Positions 54,884-63,790 of a stretch of 64,000 nucleotides of DNA are shown in pieces. Position numbers and translations under genes: made by a program. Position 1 is the stretch's first letter, and every line of letters starts with the position of its first letter. Under the pieces are notes generated by a model. The model saw nothing but the letters and a program-made list of their open reading frames with translations. It was not told the origin of the DNA and searched no databases. The stretch comes from Bradyrhizobium ontarionense. Its GTDB lineage: Bacteria > Pseudomonadota > Alphaproteobacteria > Rhizobiales > Xanthobacteraceae. The stretch is taken from positions 1,302,001-1,366,000 of the forward strand of contig NZ_CP088156.1 of assembly GCF_021088345.1 (NCBI RefSeq), in the 5' to 3' direction.

Positions 54884-57553
54884 ATGGCGAGCTGGATCGA
54901 ACTCCTGGAGGCGGTCGATCGCGCAGCGCAGGGTGAACCTCATCTGTTCGCCGCCTCCCCGCCCCTGGCCCGCGCCAGAGCCGCGCCGTCCCCGACTGAC
55001 GAAGACCGCACTGCGGCAGGCCGGCTGCATATTCAGTGCGTCTCGCGAATCGTGACCCAGCGCCTGCCCTATGCCGATGGCGAAGAGGTCGCCGCACTCG
55101 CCAGCGTCTATCAGCTGTTCAAGGAAGCCAGGACCATCTTCGATGCGCATCCGCAATGCGGCCTGCTCAACGACCTCGTATGGCACGTTCTCAATACCCG
55201 GGTGCGGCCGTTCACGGCCAAGTGGCACCGCCTAAGCGAGCGCGGCGCGTTGGCGGCGCTGGACGCGACCGACGTATTCCGCGACGACCTCGCACGATTG
55301 CAGCCGATCCTGGCGCGCCTGGACGCGCTGCTGGTCGCCATTCGCGACGGCACGCCATACGCGCCACCCGGCGCGGATCCGGCCAACAGCAACGAAGCCG
55401 ACATCACCGCGGAGATGGGGGGCAGCCTGCCATGGGGAATCGACGACAAGCTCGGCGGTCTGGACGCGCGAATGGCGGCAGATATCAACCGGCAGGAACG
55501 CGACGCCATCGCACTGCGGCGCGCCGTGTATGCCGACCGCCTTCGTGCAGACGGACGAACGGCCACGCAAGATGACTGGACCGCACGTCCGCACGCTGCG
55601 GCGCTGGCGATTTCCGGCGGCGGCATCCGTTCCGCAACCTTTGCGCTCGGCGTCCTCGTCGCCCTCGCCCGCCGCAATCTTCTGTTCCAGTTCGACTATC
55701 TCTCGACCGTCTCGGGCGGCGGTTATATCGGCTCGTTCCTGACAACGTTCTTGAGCGGCCCGGCGCCAGACGGTGCGTCCCTCGGGCTCATGCGCAGCGA
55801 TCTTCCGTTTCAGCGCGAGGATGGCGAGGCCGCGGCGCTGCGCCATGTCCGCCATCACAGCAAGTATCTGGCGACCGGCGGGCTGGCAGAGCGGCTGCGG
55901 ATGGCGTTTGCGCAGGTCTACGGCATGGCGATGAATGGTCTGGGCATCGTCTATCTCGCGACCATCGCCGCGCTCGTGGAATACGTCCTCAGGCTCGTTC
56001 TTCCGCCAGAGTCCTTCTGGCCGATTCCCCTGCTGGTGGCCGGCGTGGCGCTGCTCGCGACGCCCTTCGTGCTGCCCCAGCTGGCACGCCGCCGGAATCA
56101 TCGCAGCGCGGCGGATGGATTGCTGCTCGCGCTCTGCATCATTCCCATTGCACTGCTGGCCTGGCAGGGGCTCGGCTGGCTCCACGTCAACGTCGAGTGG
56201 CAACCGCTCTACCTGTTGATCCCGCTGGTTCCATTGCTCGCCTCCGCGCTGCTCGCGCTGGCCGGCCGCGTTGCTCTCCCGCTCCGGATCCCGCTGATGG
56301 TGGCGTCATCAGTCGCGGTGCCGCTGATATTCATCGGCACCGAACTCATCGTCTACCATCATATCAGGGACGAGAGCGTGCTACCGGTGCTCGGGTCGAC
56401 CAGCAATATCTTCATCGCAATGGTGCTCGCCGTCGTCGGTTTCTGGCTGCTCTGCGACCTCTTCGACATCAACTTCACGGCGCCGCACCGCCACTACAAG
56501 AAGAAGCTCGGCGAAGCCTATCTCGTGCAGCCCGACTCTGCAGAGCCGCTGGGACCACTGCGGGAGAACGTGTCCGTCGCCCTCTCCGCCTGCAACGACG
56601 CCGGACGCGGTCCCTATCATCTCGTCAATTGCGCGTTGAACGTCCCAGCCTCGAAGCAGGCCAGGATGCAAGGCCGCCTGACGGATTTCTTCCTGTTCAG
56701 CCGCGCCTTCTGCGGCAGCCCATTGACCGGCTATCAGCCGACGCAGGCGTGGGAGCGCCTCGACGACGATCTCGACCTCGGCACCGCGATGGCAATCTCC
56801 GGCGCGGCGGCAGCGGCCCAGATGGGCACGGGAACGATCAGGACTCTGAGCTTCTGGCTGGCGCTGTTCAACATCCGCCTCGGCTACTGGATCAGGAACC
56901 CGGGTCACGCGCGCGCCGGTGACGTCGGTCCGCCCGGGCTCTCATACCTCCTGCAGGAAATGTGCGGGCTCGCCGACGAGAGCCGGCCTCACGTCAACGT
57001 CTCCGACGGCGGCCACATCGAGAATCTCGGCGTCTATGAATTGCTGCGGCGACGCTGCAAATACATCGTCGCCATCGACGGCGAGCAGGATGCTCAAATG
57101 ACCTTCCACGGTCTCACCACGCTGCAGCGCCTTGCCGCCATCGATCTCGGCATCACCATCGACATCGGGCTGGACCAGCTCCGCCCGAGCAAGACGAGCG
57201 GGCTCAGCCACTCGCATTTCGCCTTCTGTCGCATCCACTATCCGCGCACGACGCGCGACGACGGCGAGAGCCATGGCTACCTGATCTATCTGAAGCTGTC
57301 GCTGACCGGCAATGAGGGGGAGTTCATCCGTCGCTACCGGCTGGATGAGCCGAACTTCCCACACCACTCCACGGCCAACCAATTCTTCACCGAGGCCCAG
57401 TTCGAAGCCTATCGCAGCCTCGGCGAGCATGTCGGTGACAAGCTGTTCCTGCCCGCGATCGTCGGGCCGGACATGTCCCAGCACTCCGCGGACGTCCGGG
57501 TCGAGGAGTGGTTTCTCGCGATCGGGAAGAACATGCTCTCGCCGCTCCGGTAA
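54884..57553 (+). CDS. patatin-like phospholipase with central membrane domain
   Basis: 889 residues. The patatin core is split: the oxyanion-hole motif ISGGGIRSATFALGVLVAL (about 243) and nucleophile segment STVSGGGYIGS (about 276, Ser in a VSGGG variant of GxSxG) are N-terminal. About six hydrophobic helices (about 345-535) follow. The catalytic DG dyad appears as VNVSDGGHIENLGVYELLRR (about 705). A soluble helical N-terminal 200 residues precedes all this. Such proteins are predicted serine lipid acyl hydrolases; membrane placement suggests a phospholipid substrate. It is not obviously part of the secretion locus, being 640 bases away. Confidence 0.82.
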   Translation: MASWIELLEAVDRAAQGEPHLFAASPPLARARAAPSPTDEDRTAAGRLHIQCVSRIVTQRLPYADGEEVAALASVYQLFKEARTIFDAHPQCGLLNDLVWHVLNTRVRPFTAKWHRLSERGALAALDATDVFRDDLARLQPILARLDALLVAIRDGTPYAPPGADPANSNEADITAEMGGSLPWGIDDKLGGLDARMAADINRQERDAIALRRAVYADRLRADGRTATQDDWTARPHAAALAISGGGIRSATFALGVLVALARRNLLFQFDYLSTVSGGGYIGSFLTTFLSGPAPDGASLGLMRSDLPFQREDGEAAALRHVRHHSKYLATGGLAERLRMAFAQVYGMAMNGLGIVYLATIAALVEYVLRLVLPPESFWPIPLLVAGVALLATPFVLPQLARRRNHRSAADGLLLALCIIPIALLAWQGLGWLHVNVEWQPLYLLIPLVPLLASALLALAGRVALPLRIPLMVASSVAVPLIFIGTELIVYHHIRDESVLPVLGSTSNIFIAMVLAVVGFWLLCDLFDINFTAPHRHYKKKLGEAYLVQPDSAEPLGPLRENVSVALSACNDAGRGPYHLVNCALNVPASKQARMQGRLTDFFLFSRAFCGSPLTGYQPTQAWERLDDDLDLGTAMAISGAAAAAQMGTGTIRTLSFWLALFNIRLGYWIRNPGHARAGDVGPPGLSYLLQEMCGLADESRPHVNVSDGGHIENLGVYELLRRRCKYIVAIDGEQDAQMTFHGLTTLQRLAAIDLGITIDIGLDQLRPSKTSGLSHSHFAFCRIHYPRTTRDDGESHGYLIYLKLSLTGNEGEFIRRYRLDEPNFPHHSTANQFFTEAQFEAYRSLGEHVGDKLFLPAIVGPDMSQHSADVRVEEWFLAIGKNMLSPLR

Positions 57554-57747
57554 CCCGATCGCCGGGCGTGGCGGACGATCAGGCGGACGCGCCAGCCGGC
57601 ACTTCTGCCGCCCTGCCGTGCCCGGATTGTGGTGAAAGCCCAGTGGGCGCTTGACCTGCGCGCCAAGGCTTGGTTTGACCCGATTGCGTCCGGTCGGGAG
57701 AGCCCGGCCGGGCGCCGTCCCGCCTCAACCGTGGAAGATTCCTGATC

Positions 57748-58341
57748 ATGCGTATCACCCTCGTCGGCTCTCGCCATTTCGGTGTGGCCACACTGAACAT
57801 GCTGCGCGAGAGAGACATCGAGATCGCGCGGGTCGTCGTGCACGACGCCGAGGACCGACTCGCGGCTGCGGCGCGTGCGGCGGGAATCGACGTCGTGGTC
57901 CAGGCCAATCCGAAGCTGGTGCCTGCCGGCGAGATTGCGCCTGGCACGGACCTGATCGTCGCGGCGCATAGCCATGCGCGGGTGACCCAGGATGCGGTCG
58001 CATCCGCCAGGCTTGGCGGCATCGGCTACCATCCCTCGCTGCTGCCGCGGCACCGCGGTATGGCGGCGGTGGAATGGACCATCAAGGAAGGCGATCCGAT
58101 CGCCGGCGGCACCATCTATCATCTGGCCGAGCGAATGGACGCAGGCGCCATCGCCGCACAGGATTGGTGCTTCGTCAGGAAGGGCGAGACGGCCCGCGAA
58201 TTGTGGGAACGCGCACTGGCGCCGCTCGGACTCAAGCTGCTCGGCGACGTCGTCGAATATGCGAAGGCGAACGGTACGATCCCGGCCAAGCCGCAGGACG
58301 AGCAGTTTGCGACCAAGGCGCCCAGCCTCACGCCGCATTGA
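57748..58341 (+). CDS. formyltransferase-family protein lacking the catalytic Asn
   Basis: 197 residues; formyl_trans_N fold as in Fmt, PurN and ArnA: MRITLVGSRHFGVATLNMLR at the start, PGTDLIVAAHSHARV, and the signature GYHPSLLPRHRG with His95, then Asp131 (RMDAGAIAAQ) with the same 36-residue spacing as the family His/Asp pair. The Asn normally two residues before the His is Gly93. Short for Fmt (about 310 aa), having no C-terminal tRNA-binding domain. It may be a formyltransferase-like enzyme with altered chemistry or a sugar-modifying relative. Confidence 0.8.
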   Translation: MRITLVGSRHFGVATLNMLRERDIEIARVVVHDAEDRLAAAARAAGIDVVVQANPKLVPAGEIAPGTDLIVAAHSHARVTQDAVASARLGGIGYHPSLLPRHRGMAAVEWTIKEGDPIAGGTIYHLAERMDAGAIAAQDWCFVRKGETARELWERALAPLGLKLLGDVVEYAKANGTIPAKPQDEQFATKAPSLTPH

Positions 58342-58635
58342 ACGGGGCGCCGTCGGGAGCCACACGCAAGAAGAGCTGGCTTCGCTTGACCGTGCCTGCT
58401 TCGGGCAAAACGGTGGACTCCGGCTGACGACACAAGCTGTGGCACGAATCTGCTCGCGTGACACGCGAACCGCAGTTTGCTCACAATGCCGCCCGAATGG
58501 CTCGGAACCGGGTTTTGCATTAACCTTTACGTGTCTGAGATTGCTAGATAAATTTCTCTTGCGGCGATGCGGCAAATTTTCGTCACAATTCCTCCAAATA
58601 AGGTACTGATCAAAGACATTGAGGGACAACGATTC

Positions 58636-58986
58636 ATGCGTCTCGACCGCATTGGAATGGCTTTCGTCGCGTCGATCCTGGTTGGCAGCACGGCGGCCCC
58701 CGCATTCGCCCAGTCACCCTATGACGGTCAGTGGCAGGTCACGATCATGACCAGCAGCGGCAGCTGCGAGCCCACGGCCAGCTCGACCCTGACCGTGGCA
58801 GACGGTAAGATTTCTGGGCCTGGCGCCAACGTGACTGGTTCTATTGGGCGCGAAGGCCTCGTGAAGGTCTCGATCAATGGCGCATATGCGAATGGGCAGC
58901 TCAACGGCAATTCGGGTTCAGGAAAATGGAATGGCGCCTCGGCGGGGATTCCCTGCAGCGGACGCTGGCAGGCGTCGCGCATGTAA
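58636..58986 (+). CDS. small secreted protein
   Basis: 116 residues from ATG 58636 (GAGGGA upstream; the longer frame from 58567 is less likely). Signal peptide MRLDRIGMAFVASILVGSTA, cleavage near AFAQS, then a small beta-rich domain YDGQWQVTIMTSSGSCEPTA ending WNGASAGIPCSGRWQASRM. Two cysteines could form one disulfide. Similar small periplasmic proteins in rhizobia have no assigned function. The next gene encodes a related-looking secreted beta protein. Confidence 0.72.
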   Translation: MRLDRIGMAFVASILVGSTAAPAFAQSPYDGQWQVTIMTSSGSCEPTASSTLTVADGKISGPGANVTGSIGREGLVKVSINGAYANGQLNGNSGSGKWNGASAGIPCSGRWQASRM

Positions 58987-59008
58987 CGCCGATCGCTCGC
59001 TTCTGAAG

Positions 59009-59476
59009 ATGGTGCGGCGGCTCTCGGCCGCCGTCATCGTTTTTGCCGCGAGCATCGCCGCCTCGCCCGGCCGCGCCGATCCCGGCCCCTTCACCGGCTT
59101 GGCCGGAACATGGGGCGGCAGCGGCACGGTGGCTCTCGAGGACGGATCCACCGAGCGCATCCGCTGCCGGGCCACCTATAGCGTATCCGGCCCGAGAATG
59201 ACCCTGGCGCTGACCTGCGCCAGCGACGCCTACAGGTTCGGGCTGCAGGCCGACGTACTCGCCGAGGGCTCGGCCATCTCGGGCAGCTGGAGCGAGACCA
59301 GTCGTGGCATCAGCGGCGTGCTGCAGGGACGCGGGGGCGGCGGCAACTTCCAGCTGGTCGCGACCACCGCCGGCTTCAACGCCAACATCGCGCTCGCAAC
59401 CCGCGGCAACAAGCAGTCGGTGTCGATCCGGGCCGACAGCCAGTTCCGCGCAGCGAACATCTCGCTGTCGCGCTGA
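59009..59476 (+). CDS. secreted hypothetical protein
   Basis: 155 residues from ATG 59009: signal peptide MVRRLSAAVIVFAASIAASP, cleavage near GRADP, then a beta-rich domain with FTGLAGTWGGSGTVALEDGS and two cysteines (RIRCRATYSV, LALTCASDAY). The opening matches a rhizobial secreted family that I cannot name. It lies 22 bases after the upstream small secreted protein gene, probably in one transcript. Confidence 0.7.
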   Translation: MVRRLSAAVIVFAASIAASPGRADPGPFTGLAGTWGGSGTVALEDGSTERIRCRATYSVSGPRMTLALTCASDAYRFGLQADVLAEGSAISGSWSETSRGISGVLQGRGGGGNFQLVATTAGFNANIALATRGNKQSVSIRADSQFRAANISLSR

Positions 59477-59493
59477 CGCAGGCCCGGTGGCCC

Positions 59494-59721
59494 TCAGGCC
59501 CGCTTGGCGCTCGCGACCGGGCCGCCGGTCGGAGCCGGAGCCAATTGCGCTGCGGTTCGCTTGATCGTCTTGGCGACCAGCAGCGCCTGCTCCCTGGTCA
59601 TGGCAAAGTCCTGCACGCCTTTGTGGGTGGTCAGCGACAGCACCATGAGATGAGGCTCCTTCTCAGGCCAGCCCGTGGCAAAGGCGGTCAGGAAATCGGC
59701 TGAGGCGGCACGTTCGGTCAT
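59494..59721 (-). CDS. small hypothetical protein
   Basis: 75 residues: MTERAASADFLTAFATGWPE, LMVLSLTTHKGVQDFAMTRE, QALLVAKTIKRTAAQLAPAP. The alternation of short strands and a C-terminal helix looks like a folded domain; no function recognised. Convergent with the upstream secreted protein gene. Confidence 0.55.
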   Translation of the reverse strand: MTERAASADFLTAFATGWPEKEPHLMVLSLTTHKGVQDFAMTREQALLVAKTIKRTAAQLAPAPTGGPVASAKRA

Positions 59722-59933
59722 GTCTCAAAGCTGCCCTTGGATGTTTCGCGGCGGTGGCTTTAGGACGAAACACGGCCACACTCCACGTTTTTCTCGGCGG
59801 CTGCGCCCCTCCGCAACGACAGCGCCGCCTGCCGCGTTGACGCGCTGCATCGTTGATTTCATTTGCATTACCCTGCACCCGAGGCGATACAGCCGCTCTC
59901 GCCGCCTCCGCCCGCCTCTGCCTCCCCAGCCTC

Positions 59934-60824
59934 ATGCATCGTCCAGCTTCGAAACTGATGGCCGCGCTGTGGATGATCGGCTGGCTCAGCCTCATGCTGG
60001 TCATGGTGGTGGCCGGGCGCGAAGCGATGCGCGAGCTGAACGTGTTCGAGCTGATGGAGCTGCGCTGCCTGATCGGCCTCGTGATGCTGTCTCCGGTCGT
60101 TGCGCTCAGCGGCGGGACCGCCGCGCTCCGCACCATCAGGCTCAAGGGGCACGCGGCACGCAATCTGATCCACTATGGCGCCCAGCTCGGCTGGTTCTTC
60201 GCTCTCACCCTGATCCCGATCGGCCAAGTGGTGGCGATCGAATTCACGATGCCGATCTGGACGGCGCTGCTTGCCGCGGCCTTCCTCGGCGAACGCATCA
60301 CCCTCTTCAAGCTGCTCGCGATCGTCCTCGGGCTGGTCGGCGTCGTCGTGATCGTTCGCCCCGATACCGGCGCGATCAATCCGGGGCAGCTCATCGCGCT
60401 CGGGGCCGCCGTCGGATTTGGAATCTCGATCGCGCTGGTCAAGTTCCTGACGCGCACCGAGCCGACGGTGTCGATCATCTTCTGGATGCTGGTGGTCCAA
60501 TCCGTCGCCGGTCTGGTCCCCTCACTCGTGCTGTGGACCTGGCCGTCGGCCCTCGGCTGGGGCTGGATCGTCGTCGTCGCCTTCTGTGGGACCTTCTCGC
60601 ATTTCTGCATGGCGCGCGCGTTGCTCTATGCCGACGCCACCATCGTGATCCCGATGGACTTCCTGCGGGTCCCGCTGACGGCCACCGTCGGCTGGCTCGT
60701 CTATTCGGAACGCCTCGACGGCTTCACGGTGCTCGGCGCAGCGCTGATTCTGGCGGGCAACCTCCTGAACCTCCGTCCCCCGCAGCCTGAGCCGGTAACG
60801 GCGAACAGTTCGTCCCGAAACTGA
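59934..60824 (+). CDS. EamA/DMT family transporter
   Basis: 296 residues from ATG 59934 with about ten helices in two EamA repeats (LMELRCLIGLVMLSPVVALS, FTMPIWTALLAAAFLGERIT, then ALGAAVGFGISIALVKFLTR, DFLRVPLTATVGWLVYSERL). Drug/metabolite transporter superfamily; exports or imports small metabolites across the inner membrane. Substrate not predictable. Monocistronic by appearance. Confidence 0.9.
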   Translation: MHRPASKLMAALWMIGWLSLMLVMVVAGREAMRELNVFELMELRCLIGLVMLSPVVALSGGTAALRTIRLKGHAARNLIHYGAQLGWFFALTLIPIGQVVAIEFTMPIWTALLAAAFLGERITLFKLLAIVLGLVGVVVIVRPDTGAINPGQLIALGAAVGFGISIALVKFLTRTEPTVSIIFWMLVVQSVAGLVPSLVLWTWPSALGWGWIVVVAFCGTFSHFCMARALLYADATIVIPMDFLRVPLTATVGWLVYSERLDGFTVLGAALILAGNLLNLRPPQPEPVTANSSSRN

Positions 60825-61033
60825 CGCCGCGGAACAGCTCCGATCCGTGGGCATCGGTGTGACCATTGTCACGCAACCGAAGAGATACACGCGATCGGCG
60901 TTGGTAGCGCGCAACACTCGCAAAAAGCTTTGTGGCAGATCCGTGATTTTTTGTATGGGAACAAGACTTTTCGGCTCGAACGACGACAAATGCGGGAATG
61001 ATCGCTTCGCTTTTTCGTTGGGGGATCTCCTGC

Positions 61034-62494
61034 ATGCGCTATCTCACCATCACATTGTCCCTGCTCTGCATGGTGCTGACGGCAGAAGCCGCAAAGGCCG
61101 ACCGCCGAGTCGCCTTCGTCGTCGGCAACGGCGCCTATAAGAGTGTGGCACAGCTGCCGAACCCGCCGGTCGATGCCAAGGCCATGGCGGCAACCCTGCG
61201 CAACGTCGGCTTCGACGTCGTCGAGGGGACCAATCTCACGCGCGACAAAATGACCGAGAAGCTGCTCGACTTCGGTCGCAAGGCACAGGGCGCCGATATC
61301 GCGGTGTTCTATTACGCCGGCCACGGCATCGCGATCTCCGGCACCAACTACCTGCTGCCGGTGGATGCCGACCTGAAATCGGAAATGGACGTCAAGCTCG
61401 GGGCGGCGATCAACATCGACGTGACGCTGGACCAGACCATGGGCGACGCCAAGGTCAAGCTGGTCTTCCTCGACGCCTGCCGCGACAACCCGTTCGCTGC
61501 CAAGATCAAGTCGAACTCACCCACCCGCAGCGTGTCGGTCCAGACCGGCCTTGCCGAAATGAAGTCGGGCGAAGGCACGCTGATCGCCTTTGCGACGGGC
61601 CCGGGCCAGACTGCACTCGACGGTGAGGCCGGAGCCAACAGCCCGTTCACGCGCGCCCTGATCTCGCACATCGGGCAGCCCGGAGTCGAAATCCAGCAGG
61701 CGATGACCGCGGTGCGCGCCCAGGTCAACGAGGAGACCAACAAGGGCCAATTGCCGTGGGGGCATACCAACCTCATCGGTGCAGTCTATCTCAACCCGTC
61801 CGCCACCCCTGCTGCAACGGCGACGGCCGCCGGAAGCACTCCCGTCGCCGCCACGGCGACCGCAACAGCGGGCGAGGCCGAGCTCGAGTTCTGGCGCTCG
61901 GTCAAGGATTCCAACAAGCCGGAAGAGCTCAACGCCTATCTCTCGACCTATCCGAACGGTCAGTTCAAGTCGCTGGCGATGGCGCGCATTGCCGCGATCG
62001 AGAGCGGCGCCGTCAACACGGCGACCCGCAACGTCGCCAAGGGCGTCGATCCCGCCACCTTCACCGAAGAAGGCACCCAGATCGCCGAGGATCAGATCGG
62101 CCTCGACAAGACCAAGCGGCGCGACGTCCAGCGCCGCCTGACGGGCTTGGGCTTTGACACCAAGATGACCGGCCTGTTCGACGACGAGACCCGCGGCGTC
62201 ATGAAGCGCTGGCAGGCGGCCCGTGGCTATCCGTCGACCGGCTTCTTGACGAAGCTGCAGCACAAGGCCCTTCTCGCCGAGCCGCAGCCGGCGCCGGCAA
62301 CCGCCTCGGTTGGCGACGAGGCCAAGCCGCGCCGCGCCAAGCCGGCGGGCAACGTCGCTGCCGGCGGCCCGCCGCCGCAAGGCGCACCGGTCTACCGCAA
62401 TCCGCCACCGCAGGACAACGCGGGCAATGCCGCCGGCGCCGCTTTCATCGGCGGCATGATGGGCGGCGTGATCGGCGGCGCGCTGCGCCGCTGA
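61034..62494 (+). CDS. caspase-like (peptidase C14) protein with peptidoglycan-binding domain
   Basis: 486 residues from ATG 61034 (GGGGGA upstream). Signal peptide MRYLTITLSLLCMVLTAEAA, then a C14 caspase-like domain (about 25-250) with His97 in YYAGHG and Cys149 in FLDACRDNPF. A linker with Ala/Thr repeats and a helical stretch (ELEFWRSVKDSNKPEELNAY) leads to a peptidoglycan-binding-type domain (about 345-410, QRRLTGLGFDTKMTGLFDDE) and a Gly/Pro-rich tail with a glycine-zipper-like end (GGMMGGVIGG). Such exported alphaproteobacterial metacaspase-like proteins are common but poorly characterised. Confidence 0.88.
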   Translation: MRYLTITLSLLCMVLTAEAAKADRRVAFVVGNGAYKSVAQLPNPPVDAKAMAATLRNVGFDVVEGTNLTRDKMTEKLLDFGRKAQGADIAVFYYAGHGIAISGTNYLLPVDADLKSEMDVKLGAAINIDVTLDQTMGDAKVKLVFLDACRDNPFAAKIKSNSPTRSVSVQTGLAEMKSGEGTLIAFATGPGQTALDGEAGANSPFTRALISHIGQPGVEIQQAMTAVRAQVNEETNKGQLPWGHTNLIGAVYLNPSATPAATATAAGSTPVAATATATAGEAELEFWRSVKDSNKPEELNAYLSTYPNGQFKSLAMARIAAIESGAVNTATRNVAKGVDPATFTEEGTQIAEDQIGLDKTKRRDVQRRLTGLGFDTKMTGLFDDETRGVMKRWQAARGYPSTGFLTKLQHKALLAEPQPAPATASVGDEAKPRRAKPAGNVAAGGPPPQGAPVYRNPPPQDNAGNAAGAAFIGGMMGGVIGGALRR

Positions 62495-62526
62495 CCCGCT
62501 CTCCATCGCTCGAAGGCAAAAAAGCA

Positions 62527-62560
62527 AAGCCCGGACCGTAAGGTCCCGGCTTCGGTTTTT
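62527..62560 (+). terminator. intrinsic terminator after the caspase-like gene
   Basis: Stem AAGCCCGGACC (62527-62537) with GGTCCCGGCTT (62542-62552), one mismatch, loop GTAA, followed by CGGTTTTT. It lies between convergent genes. Confidence 0.8.
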
Positions 62561-62579
62561 GAACGACACATGCCGCTCG

Positions 62580-62819
62580 TCAGAGACCGGCAGCCTTGCG
62601 CAGGGCTGCATTGATGCGGTCCTGCCAGCCTGGTCCTAGCGACTGGAAGTGCTCCAGCACGTCCTGGTCGATCCGCAAGGTCACCTGCTCGCGTACGCCG
62701 GGAACCGCAACCTTCTTGGGCGGCGCCTCCACCGGCTTGGTCGTCACCTTCTTGAACGCGGCCTCCGCCTCAGTGCGGGCATCGGCAAGCGTACGGGGAC
62801 GCCGCGGCTGATCGGCCAT
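62580..62819 (-). CDS. BrnA-like antitoxin
   Basis: 79 residues. A disordered basic N-terminus (about 1-45) is followed by a BrnA-type ribbon-helix-helix VTLRIDQDVLEHFQSLGPGW and QDRINAALRKAAGL. BrnA normally represses and neutralises a BrnT toxin encoded directly upstream. Here the upstream gene is cysK, ending two bases before this start, and no toxin is visible, so it is an orphan that may act as a regulator. Confidence 0.75.
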   Translation of the reverse strand: MADQPRRPRTLADARTEAEAAFKKVTTKPVEAPPKKVAVPGVREQVTLRIDQDVLEHFQSLGPGWQDRINAALRKAAGL

Positions 62820-62821
62820 GA

Positions 62822-63790
62822 TCAGATCCCCTCGAACAGCGCGGTGGACAGATAACGCTCGGAGAACGACGGCACGATCGCCAGGATCGTCTTGCCTGCG
62901 CTCTCCGGCCGCTTGCCGATCTCCAGCGCCGCGGCGATCGCCGCGCCCGACGAGATGCCGCCGGGAATGCCTTCGTTGCGGGCCAAGGCGCGAGACGTAT
63001 CGATCGCGGTCGTGCTGTTGATCTTGACGATCTCGTCGATGACCGAGCGGTCGAGAATGTCGGGGACGAAGCCAGCGCCGATCCCCTGAATCTTGTGCGG
63101 AGTGTGCTGGCCGCCGGACAGCACCGGGCTTTCCTCCGGCTCGACGGCGACGACCTTCACATCAGGCTTGCGCGATTTCAGGACCTGGCCCACGCCGGTG
63201 ATGGTGCCGCCCGTGCCGACGCCGGCGACGAACACGTCGATATTGCCGCCGGTATCGTTCCAGATTTCCTCCGCCGTGGTGCGGCGATGGATGTCCGGGT
63301 TGGCAAGGTTCTTGAACTGCTGCGGCGTCACCGAGTTCGGCGTGGTGCGCAACAGCTCCTCGGCCGTCGCAATGGCGCCTTTCATGCCCTGCGTCGCCGG
63401 CGTGAGCACGATCTCCGCGCCGAGGAAAGCCAGCATCTTGCGCCGCTCGATCGACATCGACTCCGGCATCACGAGCTTCAACTTGTAGCCCCGCGCCGCC
63501 GCCACGAAGGCCAGCGCGATGCCCGTATTGCCCGAGGTCGGCTCGATCAGCACCGTGTCCGCCTTGATGACCCCGGCCTGCTCCATCGCCACGATCATGC
63601 CGACGCCGATGCGATCCTTCACGCTCGCGGCAGGATTGAAGTATTCCAGCTTGGCCAGGATGGTCGCCTGCACGCCGTGCTGCTCGGGCAGCCTTCGCAA
63701 TCGCACAATCGGCGTATTGCCGAACGCATCGACAATTGAATCAAATACGCGTCCACGTCCTGGATGCTGCGTCGCAGCTGACGATTCCAT
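62822..63790 (-). CDS. cysK: cysteine synthase A
   Basis: 322 residues from ATG 63790 (GGGAG upstream). O-acetylserine sulfhydrylase making cysteine from O-acetylserine and sulfide. The PLP lysine is K58 in [11 protein letters not shown], the substrate loop TSGNTG is at 85-90, the phosphate-binding loop is [12 protein letters not shown], and the C-terminal PGGISSGAA is present. Length fits the family (about 310-325). Only two bases separate its stop from the BrnA-like gene, so they form one operon. In a locus with a sulfotransferase upstream, cysteine supply is general metabolism; I do not link them. Confidence 0.92.
   Translation of the reverse strand: MESSAATQHPGRGRVFDSIVDAFGNTPIVRLRRLPEQHGVQATILAKLEYFNPAASVKDRIGVGMIVAMEQAGVIKADTVLIEPTSGNTGIALAFVAAARGYKLKLVMPESMSIERRKMLAFLGAEIVLTPATQGMKGAIATAEELLRTTPNSVTPQQFKNLANPDIHRRTTAEEIWNDTGGNIDVFVAGVGTGGTITGVGQVLKSRKPDVKVVAVEPEESPVLSGGQHTPHKIQGIGAGFVPDILDRSVIDEIVKINSTTAIDTSRALARNEGIPGGISSGAAIAAALEIGKRPESAGKTILAIVPSFSERYLSTALFEGI

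Noticed and set aside
57460..57500. GPDMSQHSADV near the patatin C-terminus resembles the GPDMSHxHA motif of the His-rich proteins
   Set aside because: The match covers only five or six residues, lies 27 residues from the end and lacks the His/Met/Trp tail; probably chance.
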